Assembly (NCBI GenBank): GCA_012522445.1
Contig: JAAYKL010000048.1
Location: 1-34,192 of the forward strand
Length of the DNA: 34,192 bases
Direction of reading: 5' to 3'
Source of the DNA: Myxococcales bacterium
GTDB taxonomy: Bacteria; Myxococcota_A; Polyangia; JAAYKL01
The translations under genes and the position numbers were made by a program. The notes under the pieces were generated by a model, which worked only from the letters and a program-made list of their open reading frames with translations, had not been told where the DNA came from and searched no databases. Positions 25,142-33,168 of this stretch are shown here, piece after piece; positions within the stretch are counted from its first letter, which is position 1, and every line of letters begins with the position of its first letter.

Positions 25142-26140
25142 TCACGGCACGGCGATGCGGCGATAACGGGCGCGATCTCCCGAGAGTTCCACCACGTGTC
25201 CCACGCCAGCCATCATGCCGCCGCCCACCGTGGACACCGGAACGGCATCCGCCGCCCCCGCCTGCAGGTACAGACTGTCGTGCCACAACCCCGGGGCCGC
25301 AGGTGTCTTGCCGTCATCTTGGGTGGCGTTGCCCGCCGCTTCGTGCACGTGGCCAAACAGTCCGAAGCGAATGCCACTCTCGGCCAGGGCGCTGGCCAGG
25401 GCCGGGTCGCCGATGTTCACGTTGCCACGCCCGATGTCCACGGCCTCGGGGCCGACACCGCGCGGCGGAGAAGCCGAGAGCAGCAGGTGGGTGTGTTCCT
25501 TGTCGACCAAACTGCGCAGCAAAGACAGGTCGCCCTTGTCGTAGGCGCATCCCTGGGCGCCGGCCTCCAGGTAATAGGGCTGAAAATATCCCGGCAGGCT
25601 GAGCACGCTCACGTGGCGCAGCAACACGCGCCGCACCAGGGTCATGTCGATGAGCTGGGGATGGTGGGCGTTGAGTTCCCGGATGACCTTGCGCAGCGCG
25701 CCAAAGTTTTCTTCGGCGCCGGGGCTTACCAGGATGGGAATGGGGGCCTCCGACAGGGCCGTCAAGATGGTGCGGTTGTCCGCCTCGGATACGCCCACAC
25801 CACCGGCCACCAAGATCATTTGCACCTCGGCGCCCTTGAACTGCTCGAGGAAAAAACGGATGTGCGACAGGGTGGTGGCGTCGGGTTCGTTGAGCCCCGA
25901 CAGAAGCCCCAAGGTCACCATCGGTTGATCCGGGCCCTTGATTTCGAGGGTTCGACCGTCTCGGATCAGGCGCAGGGGCGGCAGCGACACCTCGGTGCGT
26001 TGTCCGTCGTGGCTGCCTCCGGCGCACTTGGTAAACGCCGCGCCACCGCCTCCCACAGCGCGCGGTGCATCGCAGCGACAAGAGAGGGTCCCCAAGGCAA
26101 TGGCAAAAAACAACAGAGCGGTGCGAATCGAAAACGTCAT
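25142..26140 (-). CDS. Degenerate metallophosphoesterase-like secreted/lipoprotein
   Basis: 332 residues. An N-terminal hydrophobic segment ends in a weak lipobox (T-L-S-C at about 18-21), so export as a lipoprotein is likely. The chain has the calcineurin-like phosphoesterase layout: L-G-L-L-S-G-L-N-E near 77-85 (the D-x-H site), V-A-G-G-V near 111-115 (G-D site), P-G-A-E-E-N near 140-145 (G-N-H-E site) and L-F-G-H-V-H near 261-266. Only the last, G-H-x-H, is intact; the Asp and Asn ligands of the first three are lost. It may have lost metal binding or be a scaffold/ligand protein. There is no Shine-Dalgarno before the ATG; see promoter at 26148. Confidence 0.68.
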   Translation of the reverse strand: MTFSIRTALLFFAIALGTLSCRCDAPRAVGGGGAAFTKCAGGSHDGQRTEVSLPPLRLIRDGRTLEIKGPDQPMVTLGLLSGLNEPDATTLSHIRFFLEQFKGAEVQMILVAGGVGVSEADNRTILTALSEAPIPILVSPGAEENFGALRKVIRELNAHHPQLIDMTLVRRVLLRHVSVLSLPGYFQPYYLEAGAQGCAYDKGDLSLLRSLVDKEHTHLLLSASPPRGVGPEAVDIGRGNVNIGDPALASALAESGIRFGLFGHVHEAAGNATQDDGKTPAAPGLWHDSLYLQAGAADAVPVSTVGGGMMAGVGHVVELSGDRARYRRIAVP

Positions 26141-26147
26141 GGCGCGA

Positions 26148-26177
26148 AGTCTAAGAACACTTCATTCGCGGCGTCAA
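26148..26177 (-). promoter_or_regulatory. Candidate promoter giving a leaderless transcript
   Basis: TTGACG at 26172-26177 and TAGACT at 26148-26153, spacer 18 bp. The -10 ends seven bases before the ATG at 26140, so transcription would begin at or next to the start codon, matching the absence of a ribosome site. Confidence 0.4.
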
Positions 26178-26194
26178 CCGTTCTCCACCGCGCA

Positions 26195-26896
26195 CTAGCG
26201 CCGGCCCGCCTTTTTTACCTGAATGCGCCATTGCACGCGCCCGCTCTCATCGGAGAGCGGCACAAAGGTCAACACCGACAGACCGAGCTGCACCACTCGG
26301 CCATCGGATTTTTGCAGCATCGCATGCACATCGGTCAGCTTCACCACGGTGCACTCGCCAAACTGCTGGTGCAGGACGCGATCACCCACCGCCGGGAGCA
26401 GGCCCTCATCCGCGTCCAGCGGGTGTGCGGTGTCGAGGTGTTGCGAGGTGTCGGCCAGGCGTTGCCAGGGATCGGCGGCTTCAGCGACCGCAGCGCGCGG
26501 AGCGACAGGTGCGCTCTCGGGCTTCACCGCATCGCTGGGGCCCTGCGGCGGATAGGGGCGCACCACCAGGTCCATCCACTGCACCCCGGCCATGAGCAGG
26601 CGTCCGCCCACGTGGACCAGGCCGAATTCGTTTTCGCGAAAGGCCACCACCACAACGGTTAACGGCTCGGCCGCACCGGGACGCCACCGCCCCTGCAAGG
26701 AGGCCACGGTGACCGGCCCCGACACGCTGCGCGGCGCCAGGCGCCCAAAGGAAGCGTCGATGAGCGCGTCGTCCAGCAGGCCAAAGCCCGTGATCTCCAG
26801 CGCGGTATCTGCGGCTTCCAAGTGGGTTTTGAGGGTTTCGAAGAGATCGGGAGCGCCTTGTAGGCGCAGTGAAAAGGCGTGTTTTTCGGTGTTCAT
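26195..26896 (-). CDS. PPC/DUF296-like protein with Tudor-like C-terminal domain
   Basis: 233 residues from an ATG at 26896 (a TTG 36 bp farther upstream is less likely). The N-terminal half (about 5-125) has the layout of the plants-and-prokaryotes-conserved (DUF296) domain: F-S-L-R-L-Q-G-A-P-D-L-F-E-T-L, E-I-T-G-F-G-L-L-D-D-A, and F-G-L-V-H-V-G-G-R-L-L-M-A-G. After an Ala/Pro linker, the C-terminal segment G-D-R-V-L-H-Q-Q-F-G-E-C-T-V-V-K-L looks like a small Tudor/CarD-type beta domain. PPC domains often bind DNA or metal; no AT-hook is present. The ribosome site is poor. It lies 45 bp after the stop of the PhnD-like gene. Confidence 0.6.
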   Translation of the reverse strand: MNTEKHAFSLRLQGAPDLFETLKTHLEAADTALEITGFGLLDDALIDASFGRLAPRSVSGPVTVASLQGRWRPGAAEPLTVVVVAFRENEFGLVHVGGRLLMAGVQWMDLVVRPYPPQGPSDAVKPESAPVAPRAAVAEAADPWQRLADTSQHLDTAHPLDADEGLLPAVGDRVLHQQFGECTVVKLTDVHAMLQKSDGRVVQLGLSVLTFVPLSDESGRVQWRIQVKKAGRR

Positions 26897-26941
26897 GTCG
26901 CCGCTAGTATCGGCAAAAAAGCAGCGGCGCAACGAGAAAAT

Positions 26942-27778
26942 TTATTTTCGATAGCGCTTCAGCAGGTCGGCGTAATCCGCGTCGCTGGCCTTGCGTATGG
27001 AGGAGATGGACAGGGCACTGCAGAGCGCCTTGCCCTCGGTTGTGGTGCAGAGCGACAGGAGCGCCGTCCCGATGCGCTGGGCCTCCGCCGGTGTTTGTCC
27101 CATCACCACCACCGCTGGTGCGGGCACCGGCTTCGACGTGTGGATGACGTGCAGGTCATCGGCAAAGGGGAGCTCGCGCAAGCTGTCGTGAATGGCCTGG
27201 TCGATGACCACGGCCTGGAGGGCGCCCTGGTGCAAATCGCGCAGGGCCTTCATGGGGCGCTTGGGCGTCGACAAGTTGAGGGAGTTCGCCGGCAGTTTGC
27301 GGTCGAGCATCACGTTGTACACATACTGGGAGTCGCTGATGCCCGTCACCGCCACCGACTGCCCCGAGAGCGCCGACAGAGAGGCCGGACCGTCTTTGCG
27401 CACCAGCACGTAGTAAGTGTCGCTGCCGCGACCGCTAGCCTCGACCCTGGCGATGACCTTCATCTTGAGGGGGCCGGAGAAGCGGGCGTACACCGAGGGG
27501 CCCACCACCGCCAAACCGGGCTTGAGGACGGGCAGCTTTTCGGAGGCCTCGGCATCATCGGACAAGTAAACCCCCGATATGCTCTGGGCTTCCAAGCTGA
27601 GGTCGGCCTCCAGAAAGCGCAGCAATTGGTCGACGAGGGGCTGGGCCTGTGACGTGGTCCCGGGGAAGCCCGGCAAGCACATCATCATTTTTTGGGGAAA
27701 GGCCCCCAGGGGCAAGGCGGCGGCGAGCAACACCGCGACGGCGAGCACGGCAAAAGATGATTTGTTGGGGCGTCGCAT
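26942..27778 (-). CDS. PhnD-like periplasmic substrate-binding protein
   Basis: 278 residues with an N-terminal signal peptide (S-F-A-V-L-A-V-A-V-L-L-A-A-A-L, cleavage near G-A-F). The rest resembles a type 2 periplasmic binding protein of the phosphate/phosphonate PhnD kind: a leading binding segment, V-L-K-P-G-L-A-V-V-G-P-S near 80-91, and an L-S-G-Q-S-V-A-V-T-G domain-crossing region. No ABC permease or ATPase is adjacent, so it may deliver ligand to a transporter encoded elsewhere or act as a sensor. It begins 7 bp after the upstream stop, with the ribosome site GAGTGAGG overlapping that stop. Confidence 0.72.
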   Translation of the reverse strand: MRRPNKSSFAVLAVAVLLAAALPLGAFPQKMMMCLPGFPGTTSQAQPLVDQLLRFLEADLSLEAQSISGVYLSDDAEASEKLPVLKPGLAVVGPSVYARFSGPLKMKVIARVEASGRGSDTYYVLVRKDGPASLSALSGQSVAVTGISDSQYVYNVMLDRKLPANSLNLSTPKRPMKALRDLHQGALQAVVIDQAIHDSLRELPFADDLHVIHTSKPVPAPAVVVMGQTPAEAQRIGTALLSLCTTTEGKALCSALSISSIRKASDADYADLLKRYRK

Positions 27779-27785
27779 GCTGGCC

Positions 27786-28541
27786 TCACTCCGCGCGCAT
27801 CAGGGCGCGGGTCGAAAACTCGGCGTCGGAGAGCCCGACGTTGACCTCGCAGTCGCTGAAGTGCAGCTCCGAGCGAGAGCCGGTCTGGTGGTCGGTAACG
27901 GCCATGAGGGTGGGGATGTTGATGGGGCCAAAGCGCTGCCATTTGCTGCGCTCCTGGGTGCGCGCAATTTTGCCCGTGCTGTCGTAGGACTCAATGCGCT
28001 CCACGCCGCGGTTGGCCTTGGAGACCGTCACCTTCAGTTTGGAATAAATGGTGTCGTTGCCCGCCTTGGGCGTCAGCTCCAGAATCCAGGATTTGTCGTT
28101 TTCGCCGACAAGTTGCGCGTTCCACGTAGCGGACATCGAGGCCGCCGCCAACTCCTCGGGGCTGAAATCGGTGCCCATGAACCCCTGGTTGCGCACGTGC
28201 GAGGCCACGCGGCGGACGCGCTTGTACGACGGCATATAGATGTACATCAACCCATCGGCCGTGGTGAGCACCGCCATGCCCTTCACGTCTCCAGGGGCGG
28301 TAAAGGTAATGCGCTTCGTAACCAAGCCCTTGAGGATGGCTTCGAACTTCATGCTTTTGACCACCTTGCCGTCGCGCACGACGCGCACCTCAGCGGTGTA
28401 GCGCTGGTCCTTGGTAATCGTCAGGGTCTCGTCGATGATTTTCATGACGTCGTCGGCGGTCAGTTTCTTTTCACCGGCCAGGGCGGTGCCCGCAAAGCCC
28501 AAAAGGGTCATCAAAACAAGCGCAATGGAAAATGGTTTCAT
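27786..28541 (-). CDS. LolA-like outer-membrane lipoprotein-sorting family protein
   Basis: 251 residues with a signal peptide (about 1-22, cleavage T-A-L-A-G-E). The mature part has the LolA_like pattern: D-V-M-K-I-I-D-E-T, R-Y-T-A-E-V-R-V, V-K-G-M-A-V-L-T, Y-I-Y-M-P-S-Y-K-R-V-R-R-V-A near 115-128, and N-Q-G-F-M-G-T-D-F-S near 134-143. Relatives bind lipid or lipoprotein in the periplasm. In many genomes they sit with MMPL exporters; none is here. The ATG at 28541 has GAGGAAGAG upstream; a longer frame reaching 28883 is non-coding. First gene of the cluster ending in queA. Confidence 0.82.
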   Translation of the reverse strand: MKPFSIALVLMTLLGFAGTALAGEKKLTADDVMKIIDETLTITKDQRYTAEVRVVRDGKVVKSMKFEAILKGLVTKRITFTAPGDVKGMAVLTTADGLMYIYMPSYKRVRRVASHVRNQGFMGTDFSPEELAAASMSATWNAQLVGENDKSWILELTPKAGNDTIYSKLKVTVSKANRGVERIESYDSTGKIARTQERSKWQRFGPINIPTLMAVTDHQTGSRSELHFSDCEVNVGLSDAEFSTRALMRAE

Positions 28542-28597
28542 AATTTTCTCTTCCTCATCTGTTGGGGCAAAGGTGTTTGTTTGCCGCAAAAAAGACG

Positions 28598-28618
28598 TTT
28601 GCACCACTGTGGTACAAA
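28598..28618. promoter_or_regulatory. 21-bp near-perfect palindrome, probable operator
   Basis: TTTGCACCAC and GTGGTACAAA, each ten bases, flank one T; nine of ten pairs match. It lies 57-77 bp upstream of the LolA-like start, where a repressor or activator dimer could act. A second, smaller palindrome GTCAC-A-GTGAC is at 28687-28697. The cognate regulator is not in the window. Confidence 0.5.
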
Positions 28619-28833
28619 ACGCGGGGAATACACCTGTGGACGAGGCGACATCCGAATAATTCACATACTTGTGCCGCCAAGCTCCGGTCACAGTGACATG
28701 CATCGCCGCGGAACCGCAAGCAATACGAAACACATACTCACTATACTTTTTCAACCGATTCGACAAGCGCGCCAAGCAACCGCCGTCGCCCCGCCTCCCC
28801 GCGTGCCAACACCGCGGAGAGCGGGGATGCCGA

Positions 28834-28862
28834 TTGACTTTTGAACGCGATTTGGCCATATC
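28834..28862 (+). promoter_or_regulatory. Candidate promoter of the coiled-coil/rarA operon
   Basis: TTGACT at 28834-28839 and CATATC at 28857-28862, spacer 17 bp, about 40 bp upstream of the ATG at 28901. The -35 is strong, the -10 weak. Confidence 0.45.
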
Positions 28863-28900
28863 CAGGACAGTTGTTTTTTTCACAGAAAGGCAGCCCGCGC

Positions 28901-29182
28901 ATGCTGAAAGAACTCAAAGAAAAAGCCCTGACACACGGTATGAGCCTCCTCAATTCGCCCACCCTAATCCGCGTCATGGAAAATGAAAAAGTCGGCGAAA
29001 TCCTGGGCAAGGCCATGAACATCCCCATCCAGCTCTCCAGCGAACTCGCCAGCCAGCGCGACAAGCTCACCCACTTCATGCAAGTGGCGTCCCTGTCCGA
29101 GGTCGACGAGCTCAAACGCACCATCGCGCGCCTCGAAGACGAAATCTCCGTCCTCAAGCGCGACAAAAGCAACGACGCCTAA
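28901..29182 (+). CDS. Small helical protein with C-terminal coiled coil
   Basis: 93 residues. The N-terminal half has amphipathic helices (L-K-E-L-K-E-K-A, V-G-E-I-L-G-K-A-M-N-I-P), and residues about 68-88 form a heptad-type coiled coil (V-D-E-L-K-R-T-I-A-R-L-E-D-E-I). Relatives of this shape occur as phasin- or UbiK-like accessory proteins, but the family is not firmly recognised. The start is preceded by AGAAAGG. It is 21 bp upstream of rarA. Confidence 0.65.
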   Translation: MLKELKEKALTHGMSLLNSPTLIRVMENEKVGEILGKAMNIPIQLSSELASQRDKLTHFMQVASLSEVDELKRTIARLEDEISVLKRDKSNDA

Positions 29183-29203
29183 ACGCGCCGTCCCCTGCCC
29201 TTC

Positions 29204-30565
29204 ATGCCGCCCCCCACACAAGACTCTCTCTTCGCACGCCAAGCCAACCAAGACGCCCGCTTCGCACCGCTGCCCGAGCGCATTCGCCCCCAGCAACTGA
29301 GCGACGTATTTGGCCAGCAGCACTTCTTGGGCGCGGGGCGCTTCTTGCGCGTGGCCATCGAAACCAACGCCATCCCCTCCCTCATCTTTTGGGGTCCGCC
29401 GGGCACGGGAAAAACCACCCTGGGACGCGTGCTGGCCACCCACTCCGGCGCCCATTTCGTCCCGTACTCAGCGGTGGCTGGCTCGGTCAAGGACATCCGC
29501 GACATCATCAGCCGCGCCGAAAACGACCGCAATCTCTACGCCCGCCACACCCTGCTGTTCATCGACGAAATCCACCGCTTCAACAAGGCCCAGCAGGACG
29601 CCCTGCTCCCGGCGGTGGAACGCGGCGTCGTCACCCTCATCGGCGCCACCACCGAAAACCCATCCTTCTCGGTAAACGCCGCCCTGCTGTCGCGCTGTCG
29701 GGTGCTCGAGTTCAAACCCCTGCTCCCCGACGACCTCGTACAAATTTTCCAGCGCGCCCTAAACGACGACGAACGAGGGCTGGGGCAGTCGCGCGTCACC
29801 GTGCAAGACGAAGCGCTGCAGTTTTTGGCCGAGCGCTCCCACGGCGATGCCCGCTACGGACTCATGGCCCTCGACTTGGCCGTCCAGCACGCCCTGGCCA
29901 CGGCGCCCGATGCCCCGGTGGTTGACTTGACCTGCGTGGCCGAAGCCGCCGCCGCCAAGACGCTGCACCACGACAAAAGCGGCGACGCCCATTACAACGT
30001 TGTGTCCGCCTTCATCAAGAGCATGCGCGGCTCCGATCCCGACGCCGCCCTGTACTGGATGTTCCGCATGCTGGAGGCCGGCGAAGACCCCTTGTTCGTC
30101 CTGCGCCGCATGCTCATCTTCGCCTCCGAGGACGTGGGCAACGCCGATCCCCACGCCCTGCAGGTGGTGGTGGCCGCCGACGCCGCGTTCCAACGCATCG
30201 GCATGCCCGAGGGCGCCTATCCCATGGCCCAGGCCTGCACCTATCTCTCCTGCGCCCCAAAATCCAACGCCCAGGTCCGCGCCATCCACGCCCCGCGCCA
30301 AGACATCCAAGACCGCGGCCCCCTGCCCGTCCCGCCGCACCTGCGCAACGCCCCCACCCAATTCATGAAAGACCTCGGCTACGGCAAAGACTACCGCTAC
30401 CCCCCTGACGAAGGCGGCCACGCCAAGGGCGAAACCTACCTGCCGCCTGAACTCCAGGGACAGCGCTACTACTTGCCCACCAACAACGGCATCGAAGAGC
30501 GCATCGCCAAACGCCTGGCCTGGTTGCGCGGCGAAACCGATGCACCCAAAAAAGACACCCCATGA
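29204..30565 (+). CDS. rarA: Replication-associated recombination protein A (AAA ATPase)
   Basis: 453 residues, the usual RarA/MgsA/Mgs1 length. It acts at stalled replication forks. Walker A G-P-P-G-T-G-K-T at 64-71, Walker B L-L-F-I-D-E-I-H-R-F near 121-130, sensor segment G-A-T-T-E-N-P-S-F near 147-155, then the tetramerising MgsA C-terminal domain (Y-W-M-F-R-M-L-E-A-G-E-D-P, L-I-F-A-S-E-D-V-G-N-A-D). No clear ribosome site precedes the ATG at 29204, so translation may be coupled to the gene before it. It overlaps the methyltransferase gene by 4 bp. Confidence 0.96.
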   Translation: MPPPTQDSLFARQANQDARFAPLPERIRPQQLSDVFGQQHFLGAGRFLRVAIETNAIPSLIFWGPPGTGKTTLGRVLATHSGAHFVPYSAVAGSVKDIRDIISRAENDRNLYARHTLLFIDEIHRFNKAQQDALLPAVERGVVTLIGATTENPSFSVNAALLSRCRVLEFKPLLPDDLVQIFQRALNDDERGLGQSRVTVQDEALQFLAERSHGDARYGLMALDLAVQHALATAPDAPVVDLTCVAEAAAAKTLHHDKSGDAHYNVVSAFIKSMRGSDPDAALYWMFRMLEAGEDPLFVLRRMLIFASEDVGNADPHALQVVVAADAAFQRIGMPEGAYPMAQACTYLSCAPKSNAQVRAIHAPRQDIQDRGPLPVPPHLRNAPTQFMKDLGYGKDYRYPPDEGGHAKGETYLPPELQGQRYYLPTNNGIEERIAKRLAWLRGETDAPKKDTP

Positions 30566-31359
30566 CCAAGCGCAAACGCCCCACCACCCTGGCCGAGCAG
30601 GCCGACAAACACATCCTCTACCAGCGCTCGGTTCAAGACGCCGCCGCCAGCCGCGAGCTCATGGAGCATTTCTTCGGCGCCCGCAATGCCCGACACCCCA
30701 ACGCCCTGCGCGAAGACTTTTGCGGCACGGCCCTCTTGTGCGCCGAATGGGTGCAAAGCCACCCCCAACGCACAGCCACGGGCCTCGACCTCGATCCGCC
30801 CACCCTGGCTTGGGCGCGCGCACACAACCGCCCCCGCGATCCGCAGGCCGCCACCCGCTGGCAAGTGCGCCGACAAAACGTGCTCACGCCCACCGCCCAA
30901 ATCGATTTCGACATCATCTGCGCGTTTAATTTTTCGTACTCGGTGTTCAAGCAGCGCACCGTGATGCGGCAATACTTCGAAGCCGTTCACCGCGCCTTGG
31001 CCCCAGACAGCATGTTCGTCCTCGATCTCTACGGCGGCCCCGACGCCCAATTTCTGCTCACCGAGCCCCGCGACGTCGACGACTTCGAATACGTCTGGGA
31101 GCAGGCCCGCTTCGACCCCATCAATCACGACACCTTGTGCCACATCCATTTTCGCTTTGCCGACAACAGCGAAATGCACGAGGCCTTCACCTACGACTGG
31201 CGCCACTGGACCCTGCCCGAACTCAAGGACATACTCACCGAGGCGGGCTTTCGCCACATCGACGTCTGGTGGGACGGCGAAGAGGACGACGGCTACGTCA
31301 TCCGCGAGAGCGCCACCAACCTAGAGAGCTGGATCGCCTACATCGCCGCCTGGAAATAA
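30562..31359 (+). CDS. Class I SAM-dependent methyltransferase
   Basis: 265 residues, overlapping rarA by 4 bp (ATGA). Motif I is D-F-C-G-T-A-L-L-C near 53-61, followed by T-G-L-D-L-D near 73-78 and I-D-F-D-I-I-C-A-F-N-F-S-Y near 114-126; it also has F-V-L-D-L-Y-G-G and W-W-D-G-E-E-D-D. The substrate is not recognisable. It is the last gene of this plus-strand group, and the porin gene converges on it. Confidence 0.85.
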   Translation: MTKRKRPTTLAEQADKHILYQRSVQDAAASRELMEHFFGARNARHPNALREDFCGTALLCAEWVQSHPQRTATGLDLDPPTLAWARAHNRPRDPQAATRWQVRRQNVLTPTAQIDFDIICAFNFSYSVFKQRTVMRQYFEAVHRALAPDSMFVLDLYGGPDAQFLLTEPRDVDDFEYVWEQARFDPINHDTLCHIHFRFADNSEMHEAFTYDWRHWTLPELKDILTEAGFRHIDVWWDGEEDDGYVIRESATNLESWIAYIAAWK

Positions 31360-31435
31360 GGCCGGCAACCATTGTTATGAGATTTATGAGAGAGAGTTGA
31401 AGCTCAGCGCGAAGGGCTGAAGGGGCGAAGAGGGC

Positions 31436-33088
31436 CTACCACCACATGGTGGCCATAATCGTGAAGACGTTGGGGTCCGGGGCGCCGCAGCCGCCGGTGT
31501 CGCAGTCCCAGGGATAGCCGGGGTCGACGTTGTCGCCGTAAAAGTAGCGGCTGTACTGCAGGGTGATCTCTTCGCGGGCCAAGAAGTCGGTGCGGAACAT
31601 AATGCGCGGCGACAGTTGGTTAAACGACTTGGTGTTGTCGTCCATGTCGACGTTCACTGCGTCGAAACGCACGCCCGCGCCCAGCCAAGGGAGGGGGGTG
31701 TAGAGCACGTCAGCGCCCCACTTGAACTTGTTTTTGGCCCCCATGAAGGCGTCGCTATCGGGGGTGATGTGGTTGAACATACCGAAGACCTTGAGCTGCA
31801 GGTCGCGGTCTTGTCCCCAGTATTCAGTGGGGTGCCACAGGAGTTTGGCCAGCGAAAACTCGTACTGGAAGAGCAGAGAGTCGATGGTGCCGCCCTCGGC
31901 AGAACCCTGCAGGTAGTTTTGCGCGTAGGACCAACCCTCAATGGAGTGGATGGTTTCGAGAACGCCGGAGACGCGCGCCGGATTGGTGAGGATCATGTGG
32001 GAGTAGCCCAGGTAGGCGTTGCCGAAGAACATGTCGCGCATGCGGAAATCCACGGCGATGTTCATGATTTTTCCGTTTTTGTCGGTGCCGTTTAGGCCGT
32101 GGGGAACGGAGTCGAGCGTGAAGGCGTGCAGGAAGTGCCCCGCCAGCGTGAGCTTGTCGCGATAGGAGATGCCCAAGTGCTCGTGGTGAATGAGGGTGCT
32201 GCCCTGCTCTTGGGGGCCGCTGTACACCAGGTAGGGTTGCATCACCGGGTTGGGCACGTAACCACCTTGGTCTCTCCAGGGGTCACCGCCAGAGTCGTTG
32301 CGAATGGAGTCGGCGATAAAGGGCGCCGCATCCACCTTGCCACCGAAGCCCTGCTCCAAGTGGAGGGTCCAGCGCGGGGAGAGGTCGAAGTAGACGCGCA
32401 CGTTTTCACCGGCCTTGTTCACGGCACCCACCAGGTAGGTGTCGTACATATCGGCCGAGTAACGTCCCGCCGCGCCGTAGCGAGAGGCGAAGACACCCAC
32501 GTTGGCCACCAAGCCACCGATGTCGCCGAAGAGGCTCGGGAAGCTCAGGTTGACGAAGCCTTGGTCGAGGCCAAGCTGCGACGAGAGGTGCTTGTAGCCA
32601 CCGGTGGTCAGGTTGTAGCTCGCGATGCTCACGTTGGCCGACACGGTTTCGTTACCGTAGATGAAGCGCAGTTCCGACCAGGGACCGCCGTGGGTGTTGG
32701 TGGTGCGCCAGTCGAGGTAGCTGGTGTCGGGAATGTGGGGCGTGGCGTGCAGCTTCGGCTTTGTGTTGCCGGTGCCGCTCTTCCAGTCGCCCTGGGATTG
32801 CGCGGTGCCGATACCGAAGTTAAACGGCGCGCGCAGGTAGCCTTTGAAGTAGAAGTCGTTGGATTTCCCCAAGGTGAGGGCGTCGTCGCTGCCGCCGCCT
32901 ACGGGATCGGTGCCGTAGCCCTTAATGGCCAGGTCGGAAGGCTCCATACCGACACCGGGTGCGGGTTTGGAACGCGGACCGGCAATCTCCTCAAGCACGA
33001 ATTCGTCGTTGGCGTCATCGGCCAGCGCCACACCAGCGCTCAGCACTAGGCTGCCGAGAATGCCCCAAAAAATTAGTTTGTGTTTCAT
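31436..33088 (-). CDS. Predicted outer-membrane beta-barrel (porin-like) protein
   Basis: 550 residues from the ATG at 33088, with AGGAAAG upstream; a longer frame to 33187 would run past the signal peptide. The signal peptide is about residues 1-23 (cleavage V-A-L-A-D-D). The mature protein is rich in Gly, Tyr, Trp and Asp and built of repeated short strands (F-Y-F-K-G-Y-L-R-A-P-F, L-R-F-I-Y-G-N-E, V-R-V-Y-F-D-L-S-P-R-W-T-L), ending in F-T-I-M-A-T-M-W-W, the aromatic C-terminus expected of a barrel. It is the last gene after two CBM11-like lipoproteins, suggesting a glycan- or polymer-uptake module, but substrate is unknown. Confidence 0.85.
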   Translation of the reverse strand: MKHKLIFWGILGSLVLSAGVALADDANDEFVLEEIAGPRSKPAPGVGMEPSDLAIKGYGTDPVGGGSDDALTLGKSNDFYFKGYLRAPFNFGIGTAQSQGDWKSGTGNTKPKLHATPHIPDTSYLDWRTTNTHGGPWSELRFIYGNETVSANVSIASYNLTTGGYKHLSSQLGLDQGFVNLSFPSLFGDIGGLVANVGVFASRYGAAGRYSADMYDTYLVGAVNKAGENVRVYFDLSPRWTLHLEQGFGGKVDAAPFIADSIRNDSGGDPWRDQGGYVPNPVMQPYLVYSGPQEQGSTLIHHEHLGISYRDKLTLAGHFLHAFTLDSVPHGLNGTDKNGKIMNIAVDFRMRDMFFGNAYLGYSHMILTNPARVSGVLETIHSIEGWSYAQNYLQGSAEGGTIDSLLFQYEFSLAKLLWHPTEYWGQDRDLQLKVFGMFNHITPDSDAFMGAKNKFKWGADVLYTPLPWLGAGVRFDAVNVDMDDNTKSFNQLSPRIMFRTDFLAREEITLQYSRYFYGDNVDPGYPWDCDTGGCGAPDPNVFTIMATMWW

Positions 33089-33168
33089 GAAGGTCTTTCC
33101 TCTTGTTGGATGCGGCCCCAACGCACGGCGCGGAACCGCATATTCATTTCGCCAATGGATGGCACAGC

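Larger units (their letters stand above)
28542..28900. other. Divergent intergenic region, 359 bp
   Basis: It carries the operator-like palindromes and divergent promoter candidates. A minus-strand -10 TATAGT is at 28740-28745 with a poorly spaced TTGTCG at 28761-28766. Nothing coding is convincing: frames through it are unsupported by ribosome sites. Confidence 0.55.

Noticed and set aside
28542..28883. Upstream extension of the LolA-like frame
   Set aside because: The added 114 residues have no signal peptide and cross the palindrome and promoter region; the ATG at 28541 has a ribosome site and a signal peptide.
31360..31435. Terminator between the methyltransferase and porin genes
   Set aside because: Only a weak 5-bp stem near 31399-31420 without a T-run was found.
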